The notes beneath the pieces were generated by a model, which saw only the letters and a list, made by a program, of their open reading frames with translations, was not told the origin of the DNA and ran no database searches. From NCBI RefSeq assembly GCF_900167445.1, contig NZ_FUZT01000004.1:310001-374000 (forward strand): DNA of 64,000 bases, written 5' to 3'. Below are positions 43,901-51,930 of the stretch, one piece after another; the stretch's first letter is position 1, and each line of letters starts with the position of its first letter. Position numbers and translations under genes: made by a program. This DNA is from Maledivibacter halophilus. Its GTDB lineage: Bacteria > Bacillota > Clostridia > Peptostreptococcales > Caminicellaceae.

Positions 43901-44095
43901 TTACTCTTGGGTTATAATTATTACACCGTTAGATAAACCATATACATTTCCTGACAATGTACGTCCTAGCTCAGAAGCAATTTGTTCTTGGCTTTTTTTA
44001 TTTTCTGCAAAAAAAGTTGGTGCACTTGAATGAACTACTAACTTTTCATCTAAAGTTATAATAGCCAAGATGCTTCTAGTTGAACTTTCCTTCAT
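43901..44095 (-). CDS. Small 'capping complex' subunit accompanying YIEGIA protein
   Basis: 64 residues, alpha/beta pattern (RSILAIITLDEKLVVHSSAP, NVYGLSNGVIIITQE). It lies 12 bases downstream of the YIEGIA gene and has its own AAGGAG. A small partner of this kind regularly follows YIEGIA genes in spore-forming Firmicutes and is annotated as a capping subunit, with no published mechanism that I can name. Probably forms a complex with the membrane protein. Confidence 0.75.
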   Translation of the reverse strand: MKESSTRSILAIITLDEKLVVHSSAPTFFAENKKSQEQIASELGRTLSGNVYGLSNGVIIITQE

Positions 44096-44107
44096 ATTAA
44101 CAACTCC

Positions 44108-45004
44108 TTAACTGGTTTTGCTATTTATTTTTTTATTTATCTCAAGGATTGGTACATTATATATTATTTCTTTAAGCTTCGATACATCCTTTGTAATAGG
44201 AACAATAACTAAAGCTAAGTCTCCATTATCAAAATTTCTTCTGGTTTCAACATATCTCTCTAGTCCAAGTAATCTGGAACACTCATGGACAATGGCCTTT
44301 CGCTGACCACTGTGATTTAGCATGATTTTTTCATTTTCTCCAATTGGTTTTATGATTATTCCAATACCGTTTTTTAAAATTCTTTTCTTAGTCGCAGATA
44401 ATCCTATATTCATTACATAAATATCGCCAACATATAAATTGCTTCCTTCTTTAAATTCTAAAGGTGCTTCTGTTATATTTACAATATCCTGTAGTGTATG
44501 ACCTTTAGTATAGTTTTTAAGAATTAAAGTTACAATAAACCCTAATGCAATAGAGATAGGTATAATAATAATGTTTCTCTTAGTCATATATCTAATAATA
44601 AATGCAGAAAAAGTAGTAATTAATGAAGAAATCATTACAATATAATTTCTGGCTTCAAAAGTTTTGGCGATACCATCTATATAGGATTCTCCTCTAGGTG
44701 CATAGCTATCTCTTTCTAAAGAGTGTAAAGTTTCCTTTTCCATTTTTCTTATATCTCTAAATTGTTGTATTGCTAATGATAGAAAGGTAACAGCCACATA
44801 GTTTTTTCCAAGCAATGCCGGATAAGCAACAGCTCCGATAGCGGCTGCAATGAAACCAGTTGTTAAATTAATTAAATATCCATTTGGTAAAGTAGGATAT
44901 TGTCTTATATCACCTCTAAGCATCCATCCTCTACTAAAAAAACCAACTATTATTCCTATAAATATGAACAATAAAACATGGGATTCTAAAAGATGATTAT
45001 TCAT
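44108..45004 (-). CDS. YIEGIA-domain membrane protein
   Basis: 298 residues. The defining motif appears as SYIDGIAKTFE (~110). Membrane segments lie near 10-25, 48-75 and 122-165; the C-terminal half is soluble with VGDIYVMNIGLSATKKRI and ALVIVPITKD. The family is confined largely to spore-forming Firmicutes and has no defined function. ATG 45004 has AAGGAG in the reverse-strand leader. Two MITE-like repeats separate it from the divergent M23 peptidase gene. Confidence 0.85.
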   Translation of the reverse strand: MNNHLLESHVLLFIFIGIIVGFFSRGWMLRGDIRQYPTLPNGYLINLTTGFIAAAIGAVAYPALLGKNYVAVTFLSLAIQQFRDIRKMEKETLHSLERDSYAPRGESYIDGIAKTFEARNYIVMISSLITTFSAFIIRYMTKRNIIIIPISIALGFIVTLILKNYTKGHTLQDIVNITEAPLEFKEGSNLYVGDIYVMNIGLSATKKRILKNGIGIIIKPIGENEKIMLNHSGQRKAIVHECSRLLGLERYVETRRNFDNGDLALVIVPITKDVSKLKEIIYNVPILEINKKINSKTS

Positions 45005-45069
45005 TATATCTATTCTCCTTGCTAATTTATTATAATTATTATCAGCATGTATTTTTAAAAATTATTAAG

Positions 45070-45190
45070 TGAGCAAATTGCATAATTACCTTCTTTCAAA
45101 AACTAACTACTATATATTGTTTTAAAATCTCTAAAGCTATACCATATGCATTATGCAATTTTGCCAAATTAAAGTTATGCAATTTCCTCA
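45070..45190. mobile_element. MITE-like repeat M3, internally deleted (121 bp)
   Basis: Begins TGAGCAAATTGCATAATTACC, ends AGTTATGCAATTTCCTCA; about 40 bp of the interior around the GAATATTATCC segment are missing compared with M2. Confidence 0.78.
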
Positions 45191-45263
45191 AGCAGATATT
45201 CATTTTTTGTAATACTTATTATTTGCAATAAATGTTTTTAAATGCAGATAAATTATATATATG

Positions 45264-45424
45264 TAAGGAAATTGTATAATTACCTTTTGCAAAAACTATC
45301 TATCATATATAATTTTAAAATCTCCAAAGTTATACCATCGAAATATATTTAATTCTAAATAATTAAATTAGGGATAATATTCGCATATGCAACCCAGCCA
45401 AATTAGAGTTATGCAATTTCCTCA
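45264..45424. mobile_element. MITE-like repeat M4, full length (161 bp)
   Basis: Begins TAAGGAAATTGTATAATTACC (degenerate end), ends GAGTTATGCAATTTCCTCA. The interior contains GGGATAATATTCGCATATGC as in M1 and M2. It is followed by TTTATATAAAGGAGC, also seen after M5. Confidence 0.78.
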
Positions 45425-45457
45425 TTTATATAAAGGAGCAAAATTTTTAAAATTCTA

Positions 45458-45534
45458 TTGATATACTAAGGACAACTATGGTAAAATATTATGGTCGAAA
45501 TGAATGCATGAACAATAGTTCATGCATTCATTTC
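45458..45534 (+). promoter_or_regulatory. Promoter followed by a perfect 5'-terminal hairpin
   Basis: TTGATA (45458-45463), 18 bp, extended -10 TGGTAAAAT (45479-45487). Ten bases on, a perfect 17-bp stem GAAATGAATGCATGAAC (45497-45513)/45518-45534 with loop AATA follows. No T-run follows, so it is not a terminator; it would lie at the very start of the mRNA. Confidence 0.55.
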
Positions 45535-45582
45535 ATTGATATTAAATGTATTTTAAAAACTTTTTTAAAAGGGGGACAAATA

Positions 45583-46935
45583 ATGAGTGAATCCATAGAT
45601 AATATTAAATTTAAGAATAAAAATCTATATCTTATCATAATTACTTTATTAGGTATCACTTCGATAATAGGATATATATACTTTTCTAAAATTGCCTATT
45701 CTGTTTCTATAAATGATAAAATGATTGGTATAGTTTCAGATAAAGAGAAAATTAATAAAATCCTTAATGAGATAAAGGATGAAATGGGAAAGAAATATAA
45801 CAAAGAAATTAAATTAACTGAAGAATTAAGTTTTAAAAAAATTAAGGCTGAAGAGGACCAAATAACATCTAGTCAAGATATTAAATCTAAATTATATGAT
45901 ATATTGGATTTTAAAGTTGATTCATATGCTATTAATGTTGATGGTAAAGATTTGGTATACCTTGAGGGTAAAGTTTATGCACAAAAACTTTTACAAGAAA
46001 TTAAAAATAAATACATCGGGGAAAATGAAGAGCTAAAGGAGATAGATTTTGCTGAAAGTGTAAAAATAAAGAAAAAGGAAATGGATATTAATAAATTGAT
46101 TTCATATGAAGATGCCCTCAATTATATTTTGTTAGGGGGGAAGGAAATACAGAAGTACAAGGTGAAGTCAGGAGATACGGCTTGGGATATTGCAATTAAA
46201 CATGATCTAGATTTACAAGATATATCTAAAGCCAATCCAAATACAAATTTGAAAAATCTTAAAATAGGACAAGAAATTAGCTTAAATCTTCCTACCCCAT
46301 ACATAAGTGTAAAAACAGTAGCAAGCAAAGAATACGAAGACGAAATACCTTTTGAGGTAGTATATGAAGAGAGTAGCAATATTTACATAGGAGAAAATAG
46401 AATTAGGAGAAAGGGTGAGGAAGGAAAGAAAAAAGTAAGTGCAGAGCTGGTAAAGATAAATGGCATATTAGCTGGAGAGAATGTTGTAGAGGAAGAAATA
46501 TTAAAAGAGCCAGTTGATGCTATTGTTGTAAAGGGAACGAAAGAAAGACCAAAGACAATGGCCTATGGAGTTTTTGCTTCGCCTTCAAGGGGAAGGCTGA
46601 CATCAAGATTTGGCCCAAGGTGGGGAAAAGCTCATGAAGGGATTGATATTTCAGGATCAGTAGGCACACCAATTAAAGCAGCCGATGGAGGAAAGGTTGT
46701 AACTTCCGGTTGGATTAATGGATATGGAAAGACCATTATAATAGATCATGAAAATGGTTATAAAACCTTATATGCCCATGCAAACTCATTAAAGGTTAAA
46801 AAGGGTCAGCGGGTATATAAAGGACAAGTCATTGCCAGCATAGGAACTTCAGGAAGGGTAACCGGTCCAAATCTTCATTTTGAAGTACAAAAGAATGGTG
46901 TTGCCAAAGACCCACTTAAATATATAGAGAATTAA
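45583..46935 (+). CDS. Membrane-anchored LysM-G5-M23 peptidoglycan peptidase
   Basis: 450 residues from ATG 45583 (AAAGGGGGA upstream); the longer frame from 45478 runs through the 5' hairpin and is rejected. TM ~14-34; a charged region ~40-185; LysM ~190-236 (YKVKSGDTAWDIAIKHDLDL); a G5 domain ~240-315; an M23 domain ~340-445. Zinc-site residues are HEGID (His and Asp) and the last His of NLHFEV; the position before it, His in most M23 enzymes (HLH), is Asn here. It probably cuts peptide crosslinks in the wall, or acts in spore or division remodelling. Confidence 0.92.
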   Translation: MSESIDNIKFKNKNLYLIIITLLGITSIIGYIYFSKIAYSVSINDKMIGIVSDKEKINKILNEIKDEMGKKYNKEIKLTEELSFKKIKAEEDQITSSQDIKSKLYDILDFKVDSYAINVDGKDLVYLEGKVYAQKLLQEIKNKYIGENEELKEIDFAESVKIKKKEMDINKLISYEDALNYILLGGKEIQKYKVKSGDTAWDIAIKHDLDLQDISKANPNTNLKNLKIGQEISLNLPTPYISVKTVASKEYEDEIPFEVVYEESSNIYIGENRIRRKGEEGKKKVSAELVKINGILAGENVVEEEILKEPVDAIVVKGTKERPKTMAYGVFASPSRGRLTSRFGPRWGKAHEGIDISGSVGTPIKAADGGKVVTSGWINGYGKTIIIDHENGYKTLYAHANSLKVKKGQRVYKGQVIASIGTSGRVTGPNLHFEVQKNGVAKDPLKYIEN

Positions 46936-46974
46936 AAAATTAGAATTAGAGAATGAAGGATACTGTTCATCACT

Positions 46975-46998
46975 GCCCGTCTTTTAGACGGGCTAATT
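46975..46998 (+). terminator. Short GC-rich hairpin after the M23 gene
   Basis: GCCCGTC (46975-46981) pairs with GACGGGC (46987-46993), followed by TAATTT. Confidence 0.6.
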
Positions 46999-47264
46999 TA
47001 ATGTATATAAAGTGTCTAAATTCAATTAGTTCTTCATAGTTATGCAAAATTCAAAAGGACAAAACCGTATCTAAGGTAATACTATTAAGTAAAATACTAC
47101 TAAAATATGATATAATTACAAAAACAATACTTTATATATAGGAATATTGAAGCTTAATTTATTGTATGACCAACAGTGTATTCCTCAGAGAGGAGTCCAA
47201 AGATATGTACATTGCATCATAATTTAATTAGAAATAAAAATAATATTTTGAAAGGAGTACTTGA

Positions 47265-47561
47265 GTGGATAAAAAAAGCTATTTAATATTAGCTGCTTCA
47301 ATTTTGTTAGGATTTATAATGCTAGGAATTATTTTAAAACTACCAATAGAGAATTTAAGTGACAATGTATCTTACTTAGGCAATAAAGGTTATATAGAGA
47401 ACTTATCTGAATTATACAGATATCAAATGATTTCAGTTAATGATACTAATATTATAATATTTGATAGAAAGACGGGTGAATATTGGAGGAAGTTTGTACC
47501 TCCAAATGAAGGACCAACAGAATGGACAAGAGAAAAAATCCCTGATTATAATGAAAAATGA
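47265..47561 (+). CDS. Small membrane-anchored protein, unknown function
   Basis: 98 residues from GTG 47265 (AAAGGAG seven bases upstream). One N-terminal membrane helix (~5-25), then a short extracellular domain with NIIIFDRKTGEYWRKF, a pattern seen in small exported proteins that display a beta-hairpin. No family name is certain. A terminator follows. About 330 bp of non-coding AT-rich sequence precede it, with only the hairpin of the M23 gene and GGAATA/TATTCC repeats. Confidence 0.7.
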   Translation: MDKKSYLILAASILLGFIMLGIILKLPIENLSDNVSYLGNKGYIENLSELYRYQMISVNDTNIIIFDRKTGEYWRKFVPPNEGPTEWTREKIPDYNEK

Positions 47562-47596
47562 TATATGTATTAAGGTTTAACTTATTGTCTATTTAA

Positions 47597-47641
47597 AAAA
47601 ATCCAGTAGAAAGTAATCAATATACTATCTACTGGATTTAT
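47597..47641 (+). terminator. Terminator after the small membrane-protein gene
   Basis: AAATCCAGTAGA (47599-47610) pairs with TCTACTGGATTT (47628-47639). Confidence 0.75.
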
Positions 47642-47814
47642 TATATTATTTTATATTTCCTATAGAGATATCTTATATCTAGCTTAAATAGGAAAGGGGT
47701 AATCCTTCTATCTTGGTGTTTATATATGTTTAGGAATGGATTTTAAAATCAAGGTATGATGAAATATAAGTATAAGTTAAGTATATACAAAATTTCTTAA
47801 AAATTCCTTTATTG

Positions 47815-47860
47815 TTGACTTTTGTATCTCCATAAGTTATAATTGTTTTGGAGATACAAA
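47815..47860 (+). promoter_or_regulatory. Promoter and operator of the ribbon-helix-helix gene
   Basis: TTGACT (47815-47820), 17 bp, TATAAT (47838-47843). A perfect 11-bp inverted repeat TTTGTATCTCC (47821-47831)/GGAGATACAAA (47850-47860) brackets the -10 element: typical of autoregulation by the small DNA-binding protein that follows. Confidence 0.75.
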
Positions 47861-47873
47861 AAGAGGTGAATAT

Positions 47874-48053
47874 TTGTCACAGAAAAAAATAGGTCGTCCT
47901 ACAGATAATCCAAAGAATATTTCAGTACGAATTAGGATGGATAAAACTACAGTTAAAAAACTTGATAAATGCTGTGAAGTTGAAAAATTAAATCGTTCGG
48001 AAATGATTCGTAAAAGTATTCATAAGTTCTATGATGGCCTACAGGATAAATAA
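47874..48053 (+). CDS. Small ribbon-helix-helix (CopG/Arc-type) DNA-binding protein
   Basis: 59 residues from TTG 47874 (AGAGGTGA upstream). It begins MSQKKIGRPTDNPKNISVRI, with RIRMDKTTVKKLDKC as the beta-strand and first helix and NRSEMIRKSIHKFYDG as the second helix. The GRPTDNPK opening is common for small regulators carried by clostridial conjugative or phage elements. It probably binds the perfect inverted repeat in its own promoter. With the next gene it looks like a small remnant of a mobile element. Confidence 0.8.
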   Translation: MSQKKIGRPTDNPKNISVRIRMDKTTVKKLDKCCEVEKLNRSEMIRKSIHKFYDGLQDK

Positions 48054-48095
48054 AAGAAGTGGTGAACGCCGCACAAGCAATTCTACCACTTCTTA
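48054..48095 (+). terminator. Hairpin after the ribbon-helix-helix gene
   Basis: AAGAAGTGGT pairs with ACCACTTCTT; no T-run, so only possibly a terminator. Confidence 0.4.
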
Positions 48096-48173
48096 TCCAC
48101 CACTATCAAAGACAGCGGTAAATATATTATACCTTGTTTGCGATAGTAATTCAAGAATGGGAGGTATATGTGT

Positions 48174-48461
48174 ATGGAAGATTTTAGATGGCATTTTGAT
48201 AATTTTATTTCAGAAATGCTGAATACGGCATTTAGGTATTTCAGGGATACAAATAGGGAATACAAAGAAATAAAGTGCTATTTAGATAGCCACAGCAATA
48301 GGTTTGACGAAATATTAAATTCTCTAAATGAAGGGGATAGAAAATTTGCCAGAGAATACATAGATAAGACATCTTATAAAGCATCATGTTGTGATGAAAG
48401 TTTATATATAGAAGGATATAAGGATTGTGTTAAATTGTTAAAGGAGATTGGTGTGATATAA
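48174..48461 (+). CDS. Small helical protein of mobile-element type, unknown function
   Basis: 95 residues from ATG 48174 (GGGAGG nine bases upstream; ATG 48168 is too near). Predicted mainly helical and acidic (FDNFISEMLNTAFRYFRDTN, FAREYIDKTSY). Similar proteins of about 95 residues accompany small DNA-binding genes on clostridial integrative elements; I have no function for them. It is not a toxin-antitoxin pair by any motif I can see. A strong hairpin follows. Confidence 0.65.
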   Translation: MEDFRWHFDNFISEMLNTAFRYFRDTNREYKEIKCYLDSHSNRFDEILNSLNEGDRKFAREYIDKTSYKASCCDESLYIEGYKDCVKLLKEIGVI

Positions 48462-48467
48462 ATATAT

Positions 48468-48510
48468 ATAAAACCGATAGGGTGAACTATGACCACTTTA
48501 TCGGTTTTAT
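48468..48510. terminator. Bidirectional terminator
   Basis: ATAAAACCGATA (48468-48479) pairs with TATCGGTTTTAT (48499-48510); it also serves the convergent antiporter gene. Confidence 0.8.
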
Positions 48511-48520
48511 AAATAAAATA

Positions 48521-49876
48521 TCAATATTTAGAATTACAACTAGTTATTGAAAATTTCCTATGACTTATTTCCAAAATCTTGAAGGATAAGATATTGATTA
48601 TTGGAATAAGGTATAGATAAAAGGCATAGGGAATAAAGCCAAAACTGCTTACATTCATGGTAGTAGTAGGTACAAAGGCTGCCATATTCCATGGAATGAG
48701 AGCTGATAGAACTATTCCTGTGTTTTCTAGGTCTATAGCCAGCTTATATTTATCAACATTTTTTTCTTTGTAAGTATGGGTCATAAGCTGATTGGTTAAA
48801 ACCGTTGCAATAGATTGATTGCATCCAAAAGCACCGGTTAAAATACTTACGACGGTTGTATATGAAAAAAGGTCACCACGGGTTTTTGCTTTTAATAAAA
48901 TATTTTCTACACTTTTTAGCATATTTGTTCCATCAAATATTCCAGCTAAGGAACAAGATACAAATACAACAAGGGAGGCTTTCCACATAGAAACAATTCC
49001 TCCACCTTTAATTATAGTATAAAGAGGATTAGATGTATCTAGCTTAAATCCCAGGATTATATATTTTAATATCTCTGTTAAATTGTATTCTTGGATGGAT
49101 ACACTGATAATAGATGCCACTAAAATACTAAAAAACATGGATATTTTAACATTGATTTTAAATATGGAGAAAATTATGATTATGATTGATGGTAATAAAA
49201 CAACCCAGTTTATATCAAAATTATTTATTATTTCACTATCAATGCTACTGCCAAGAAAATTCAATGGCTGTTTAAAAGAAATCATTGTATAAAGGACTAT
49301 TGATATAATGAAAGGTATTGCTGATGTTTTAAACATATTTCTTATATTTGTATAAAGATTTGTTTCCGTTAAATTGGCAACTAAATTTGCACTAGAGGAC
49401 ATTGGAGAAGATCTATCACCAAAATAAGCCCCTGCAATTATTGCTCCTGCAGCTATATTTATATTAATATTACCACTTTTAGCTAATACAATTAATGCTA
49501 TACCTACAGTACTAGCTGTCCCTAGGGACGTACCAAGGAGGAAGGATACAAGGCAGCTTATCAAAAATGTATAAAGGATGAAAAAATTAGGATTCATAAA
49601 CTTAACTCCATAGTAGACTATTCCTGGAACAGTTCCTGCTGCCATCCATATAGCTGTAATAGCTCCTATCAATATGAATATTTTTAAAACAACAAATGCT
49701 TTTTTCCCTCCAGTATATGACATAATAAGGATATCTTTTAAAGAAAATCCTCTTTTCCATGAAATATAGGCAAAAATAAAAAAGCCTATTGACAAGGGTA
49801 TACCTACAAAAATTCCTTTTAAAATAGAAAAAACTAATATACAAAATGTAAGTACCATGGCTATAATTACATCCAT
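48521..49876 (-). CDS. nhaC: NhaC-family Na+/H+ antiporter
   Basis: 451 residues from ATG 49876, which follows GAGGAGTG; an in-frame ATG at 49891 has no ribosome site. Eleven or twelve membrane helices. The family hallmarks are SYTGGKKAFVVLKIFILIGA, GTSLGTASTVGIALIVLAK, GAYFGDRSSPMSSSANLVA and the late TGAFGCNQSIATVLTNQL. Members exchange Na+ for H+, and some exchange organic acids such as malate/lactate, so the actual substrate is open. Lone gene, divergent from the nitrilase gene. Confidence 0.92.
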   Translation of the reverse strand: MDVIIAMVLTFCILVFSILKGIFVGIPLSIGFFIFAYISWKRGFSLKDILIMSYTGGKKAFVVLKIFILIGAITAIWMAAGTVPGIVYYGVKFMNPNFFILYTFLISCLVSFLLGTSLGTASTVGIALIVLAKSGNININIAAGAIIAGAYFGDRSSPMSSSANLVANLTETNLYTNIRNMFKTSAIPFIISIVLYTMISFKQPLNFLGSSIDSEIINNFDINWVVLLPSIIIIIFSIFKINVKISMFFSILVASIISVSIQEYNLTEILKYIILGFKLDTSNPLYTIIKGGGIVSMWKASLVVFVSCSLAGIFDGTNMLKSVENILLKAKTRGDLFSYTTVVSILTGAFGCNQSIATVLTNQLMTHTYKEKNVDKYKLAIDLENTGIVLSALIPWNMAAFVPTTTMNVSSFGFIPYAFYLYLIPIINILSFKILEISHRKFSITSCNSKY

Positions 49877-49970
49877 ATTAACACTCCTCATAAAAAAATA
49901 ACTTTTATGTAAAAATAGGAAAAAGTTTTAATATATTGATTCTAATTTAGTATATTTTCCCCAGATTAAA

Positions 49971-49990
49971 ATGATATAATATTATATCAT
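49971..49990. promoter_or_regulatory. Perfect 20-bp palindrome in the nhaC upstream region
   Basis: ATGATATAAT directly followed by ATTATATCAT. It could be an operator or a -10 element read in both directions. Confidence 0.4.
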
Positions 49991-50030
49991 ATAAATACTA
50001 TAATCCTTCGGTATATATAAAACAATTATT

Positions 50031-50150
50031 TGAGAAACTTGCATAATTAGCATTACTAATTTCAAAACACAATATGTAGATAATTTGCTTAGCTATCCCT
50101 ACTACATTTTGTATTTTAAAATTCTTCAAATGTATTATGTAATTTCCTCA
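50031..50150. mobile_element. MITE-like repeat M5, divergent and shortened (120 bp)
   Basis: Begins TGAGAAACTTGCATAATTAGC, ends ATGTAATTTCCTCA. The interior is poorly conserved. It ends 22 bp before the nitrilase ATG. Confidence 0.65.
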
Positions 50151-50172
50151 TTTATATAAAGGAGCTAAATAT

Positions 50173-50988
50173 ATGAAAATTGGAGTTTTTCAGTTCAAAG
50201 GTAGTGATGATATTTCCCAAAATCATGATGTAATAACAAGAACTATCATAAATGCATCTAAGAAAAAAGTAAGACTTCTTGTTTTTCAAGAATGTGCTAC
50301 ATGTGGCTATCCACCGGTTGAAACATCTATTGTTGATGCAATTAATTTTAAAAAATTAAATACATATTTTCAGGAGATTAGAAAGCTTGCTCAAAATCAT
50401 AATATGTATATCGCTTTAGGAACCATTAGAGTGGAAAACTCAAAATATTATAACTCAATTCAGCTAATTGATGCAAATGGAAAAATTATTGGAGCATATG
50501 ATAAACGTGGATTATGGGGATGGGATTTAGACAATTTTACAAAGGGTGAATCTTTAGGCATATATAAAATTGATGATATTGAAGTGGGATTTAGAATTTG
50601 TTTTGAAGTACGATTTCCGGAATATTTTAGAGAATTGTTTAAATCAAATGTAAAGCTATGCTTTGTTAGCTTTTGCGATGTTTCAAAACAGCAGTCGATG
50701 GAAAGATATAATATTATTAAGTCCCATCTTGTGACAAGGGCAGTTGAAAATGTTATGACTGTAGTATCCGTTAATAGTATATCAGATTACCAAACAGCTC
50801 CAACAGCAGTTTTTGATTTAAATGGCTATGTTCTCAAAGAAGCTCCCATAAATCAGGAATACCTTCTTGTATATGACTATAGTGTTCCTAAAATAGGATT
50901 TGGCCAGAAAGGTAGAATCCGAAATTCACGGGAATTGATTTATAAAGATAATCAACATTATAATTATGATAGGAGTTACTATGAATAA
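50173..50988 (+). CDS. Carbon-nitrogen hydrolase (nitrilase superfamily)
   Basis: 271 residues. The catalytic triad is visible: Glu40 in LVFQECATCGYPP, Lys111 in YDKRGLWGWD and Cys143 in GFRICFEVRFPE. Cytoplasmic enzymes of this group hydrolyse amides such as omega-amino-dicarboxylic amides or N-carbamoyl compounds; the substrate is unknown. AAAGGAG upstream of ATG 50173 lies in the flank of MITE M5. The gene overlaps the SanA-like gene by eight bases, so the two are coupled. Confidence 0.92.
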   Translation: MKIGVFQFKGSDDISQNHDVITRTIINASKKKVRLLVFQECATCGYPPVETSIVDAINFKKLNTYFQEIRKLAQNHNMYIALGTIRVENSKYYNSIQLIDANGKIIGAYDKRGLWGWDLDNFTKGESLGIYKIDDIEVGFRICFEVRFPEYFRELFKSNVKLCFVSFCDVSKQQSMERYNIIKSHLVTRAVENVMTVVSVNSISDYQTAPTAVFDLNGYVLKEAPINQEYLLVYDYSVPKIGFGQKGRIRNSRELIYKDNQHYNYDRSYYE

Positions 50989-51688
50989 TAAAAGGATGAA
51001 AGTTAAAAAAAAGAAGCTATTAGTAAGATTGTTTGCCTTAGTGCTAGTTATTATATTAGCATTGATATCTATATTAATTATAAATTTTTATGTTAAAATG
51101 TCAGTCAAATCTAAAATCATAACCGTAGATGAGGCGACTTCATTAGATGTCGATTGTATCCTTATTCTTGGAGCAGGTGTTTGGGGAAATGAAAGACCTA
51201 GTCATATGCTTGAGGATAGACTTTTACAGGGAATTGAATTGTATAATAATGGAGCCTCTGATAGATTATTGATGAGTGGAGATCATGGTAGGAAAGAATA
51301 TGATGAAGTGAATGTAATGAAGGAGTTTGCAATTAAAAATGGTATTCCTTCAAAGCATATCTTTATGGATCATGCAGGTTTTTCTACATATGAAAGCTTA
51401 TATCGTGGAAGGGATGTTTTTGGGGCACAAAATATCATTATTGTAACACAGCGATATCATTTGTACCGTGCTTTGTATATTGCTGAAAAATTAGGAATCA
51501 AGGCATATGGAGTTTCTTCTGATCCGAGACAATATGCTGGACAGGATGTTAGAGAATTGAGAGAAACACTAGCAAGGGTAAAGGATTTTTTTAATGTAAT
51601 TATTAAGCCTAAACCTACTTATCTAGGTGAGGAGATACCAGTAAGCGGAAATGGTGATTTGACCAATGATCTAAATCGTTCTAGATGA
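50981..51688 (+). CDS. SanA/YdcF-like DUF218 membrane protein
   Basis: 235 residues from ATG 50981 (TAGGAG upstream; ATG 50966 lies before that site). A basic N-terminus and one membrane helix (~14-36) precede the DUF218 domain, with VDCILILGAGVWGNERPS, LMSGDHGR, MDHAGFSTYESLYRGRDVF and IVTQRYHLYRALYIAEKLG. SanA-like proteins affect envelope integrity and vancomycin exclusion in enterics; mechanism unknown. Followed by a terminator. Confidence 0.9.
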   Translation: MNNKRMKVKKKKLLVRLFALVLVIILALISILIINFYVKMSVKSKIITVDEATSLDVDCILILGAGVWGNERPSHMLEDRLLQGIELYNNGASDRLLMSGDHGRKEYDEVNVMKEFAIKNGIPSKHIFMDHAGFSTYESLYRGRDVFGAQNIIIVTQRYHLYRALYIAEKLGIKAYGVSSDPRQYAGQDVRELRETLARVKDFFNVIIKPKPTYLGEEIPVSGNGDLTNDLNRSR

Positions 51689-51719
51689 ATGCAAGAATTT
51701 TAATAATAATTAGTTTAGT

Positions 51720-51754
51720 AAAACGTCTCCATCTTTAACAGGTGGAGGCGTTTT
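51720..51754 (+). terminator. Terminator of the nitrilase-SanA pair
   Basis: AAAACGTCTCCATC (51720-51733) pairs, with G-U pairs, with GGTGGAGGCGTTTT (51741-51754). Confidence 0.8.
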
Positions 51755-51798
51755 AACGTTTATATAATAAATATAATAGTTTAAGTTAAAAAATTAGT

Positions 51799-51836
51799 AG
51801 AAAACGTTTGACGAAGTTTTGCAATGATGGTATACT
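51799..51836 (+). promoter_or_regulatory. Promoter of the TRAP operon with cre-like overlap
   Basis: TTGACG (51808-51813), 17 bp, extended -10 TGGTATACT (51828-51836). The -35 is overlapped by AGAAAACGTTTGAC (51799-51812), a partial match to the CcpA cre consensus. A palindromic TTACTAAGTAA follows just downstream. Confidence 0.55.
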
Positions 51837-51930
51837 TACTAAGTAACTTATCATACAAGTTAAAGAAAAAATTGGGTTTTCTTTGATAATGGTATGATGT
51901 GTTACATGAATTTGAGAGGAGATGATACAA

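Noticed and set aside
45478..45582. N-terminal extension of the M23 peptidase to ATG 45478
   Set aside because: It overlaps the predicted -10 and encodes the perfect hairpin; no ribosome site, whereas ATG 45583 has AAAGGGGGA and gives a normal membrane anchor.
48031..48222. 63-residue frame bridging the ribbon-helix-helix gene and the next gene
   Set aside because: Overlaps two better genes in other frames, crosses a hairpin and has no plausible ribosome site.
47874..48461. RHH gene and its neighbour as a toxin-antitoxin pair
   Set aside because: The partner shows no RelE/ParE, MazF, PIN or HEPN motifs, is encoded about 120 bp away, and the genes are separated by a hairpin.
6173..50150. M-family repeats as a CRISPR array
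   Set aside because: Copies are dispersed singly over 44 kb, differ in length and are not interleaved with uniform spacers; no cas genes.
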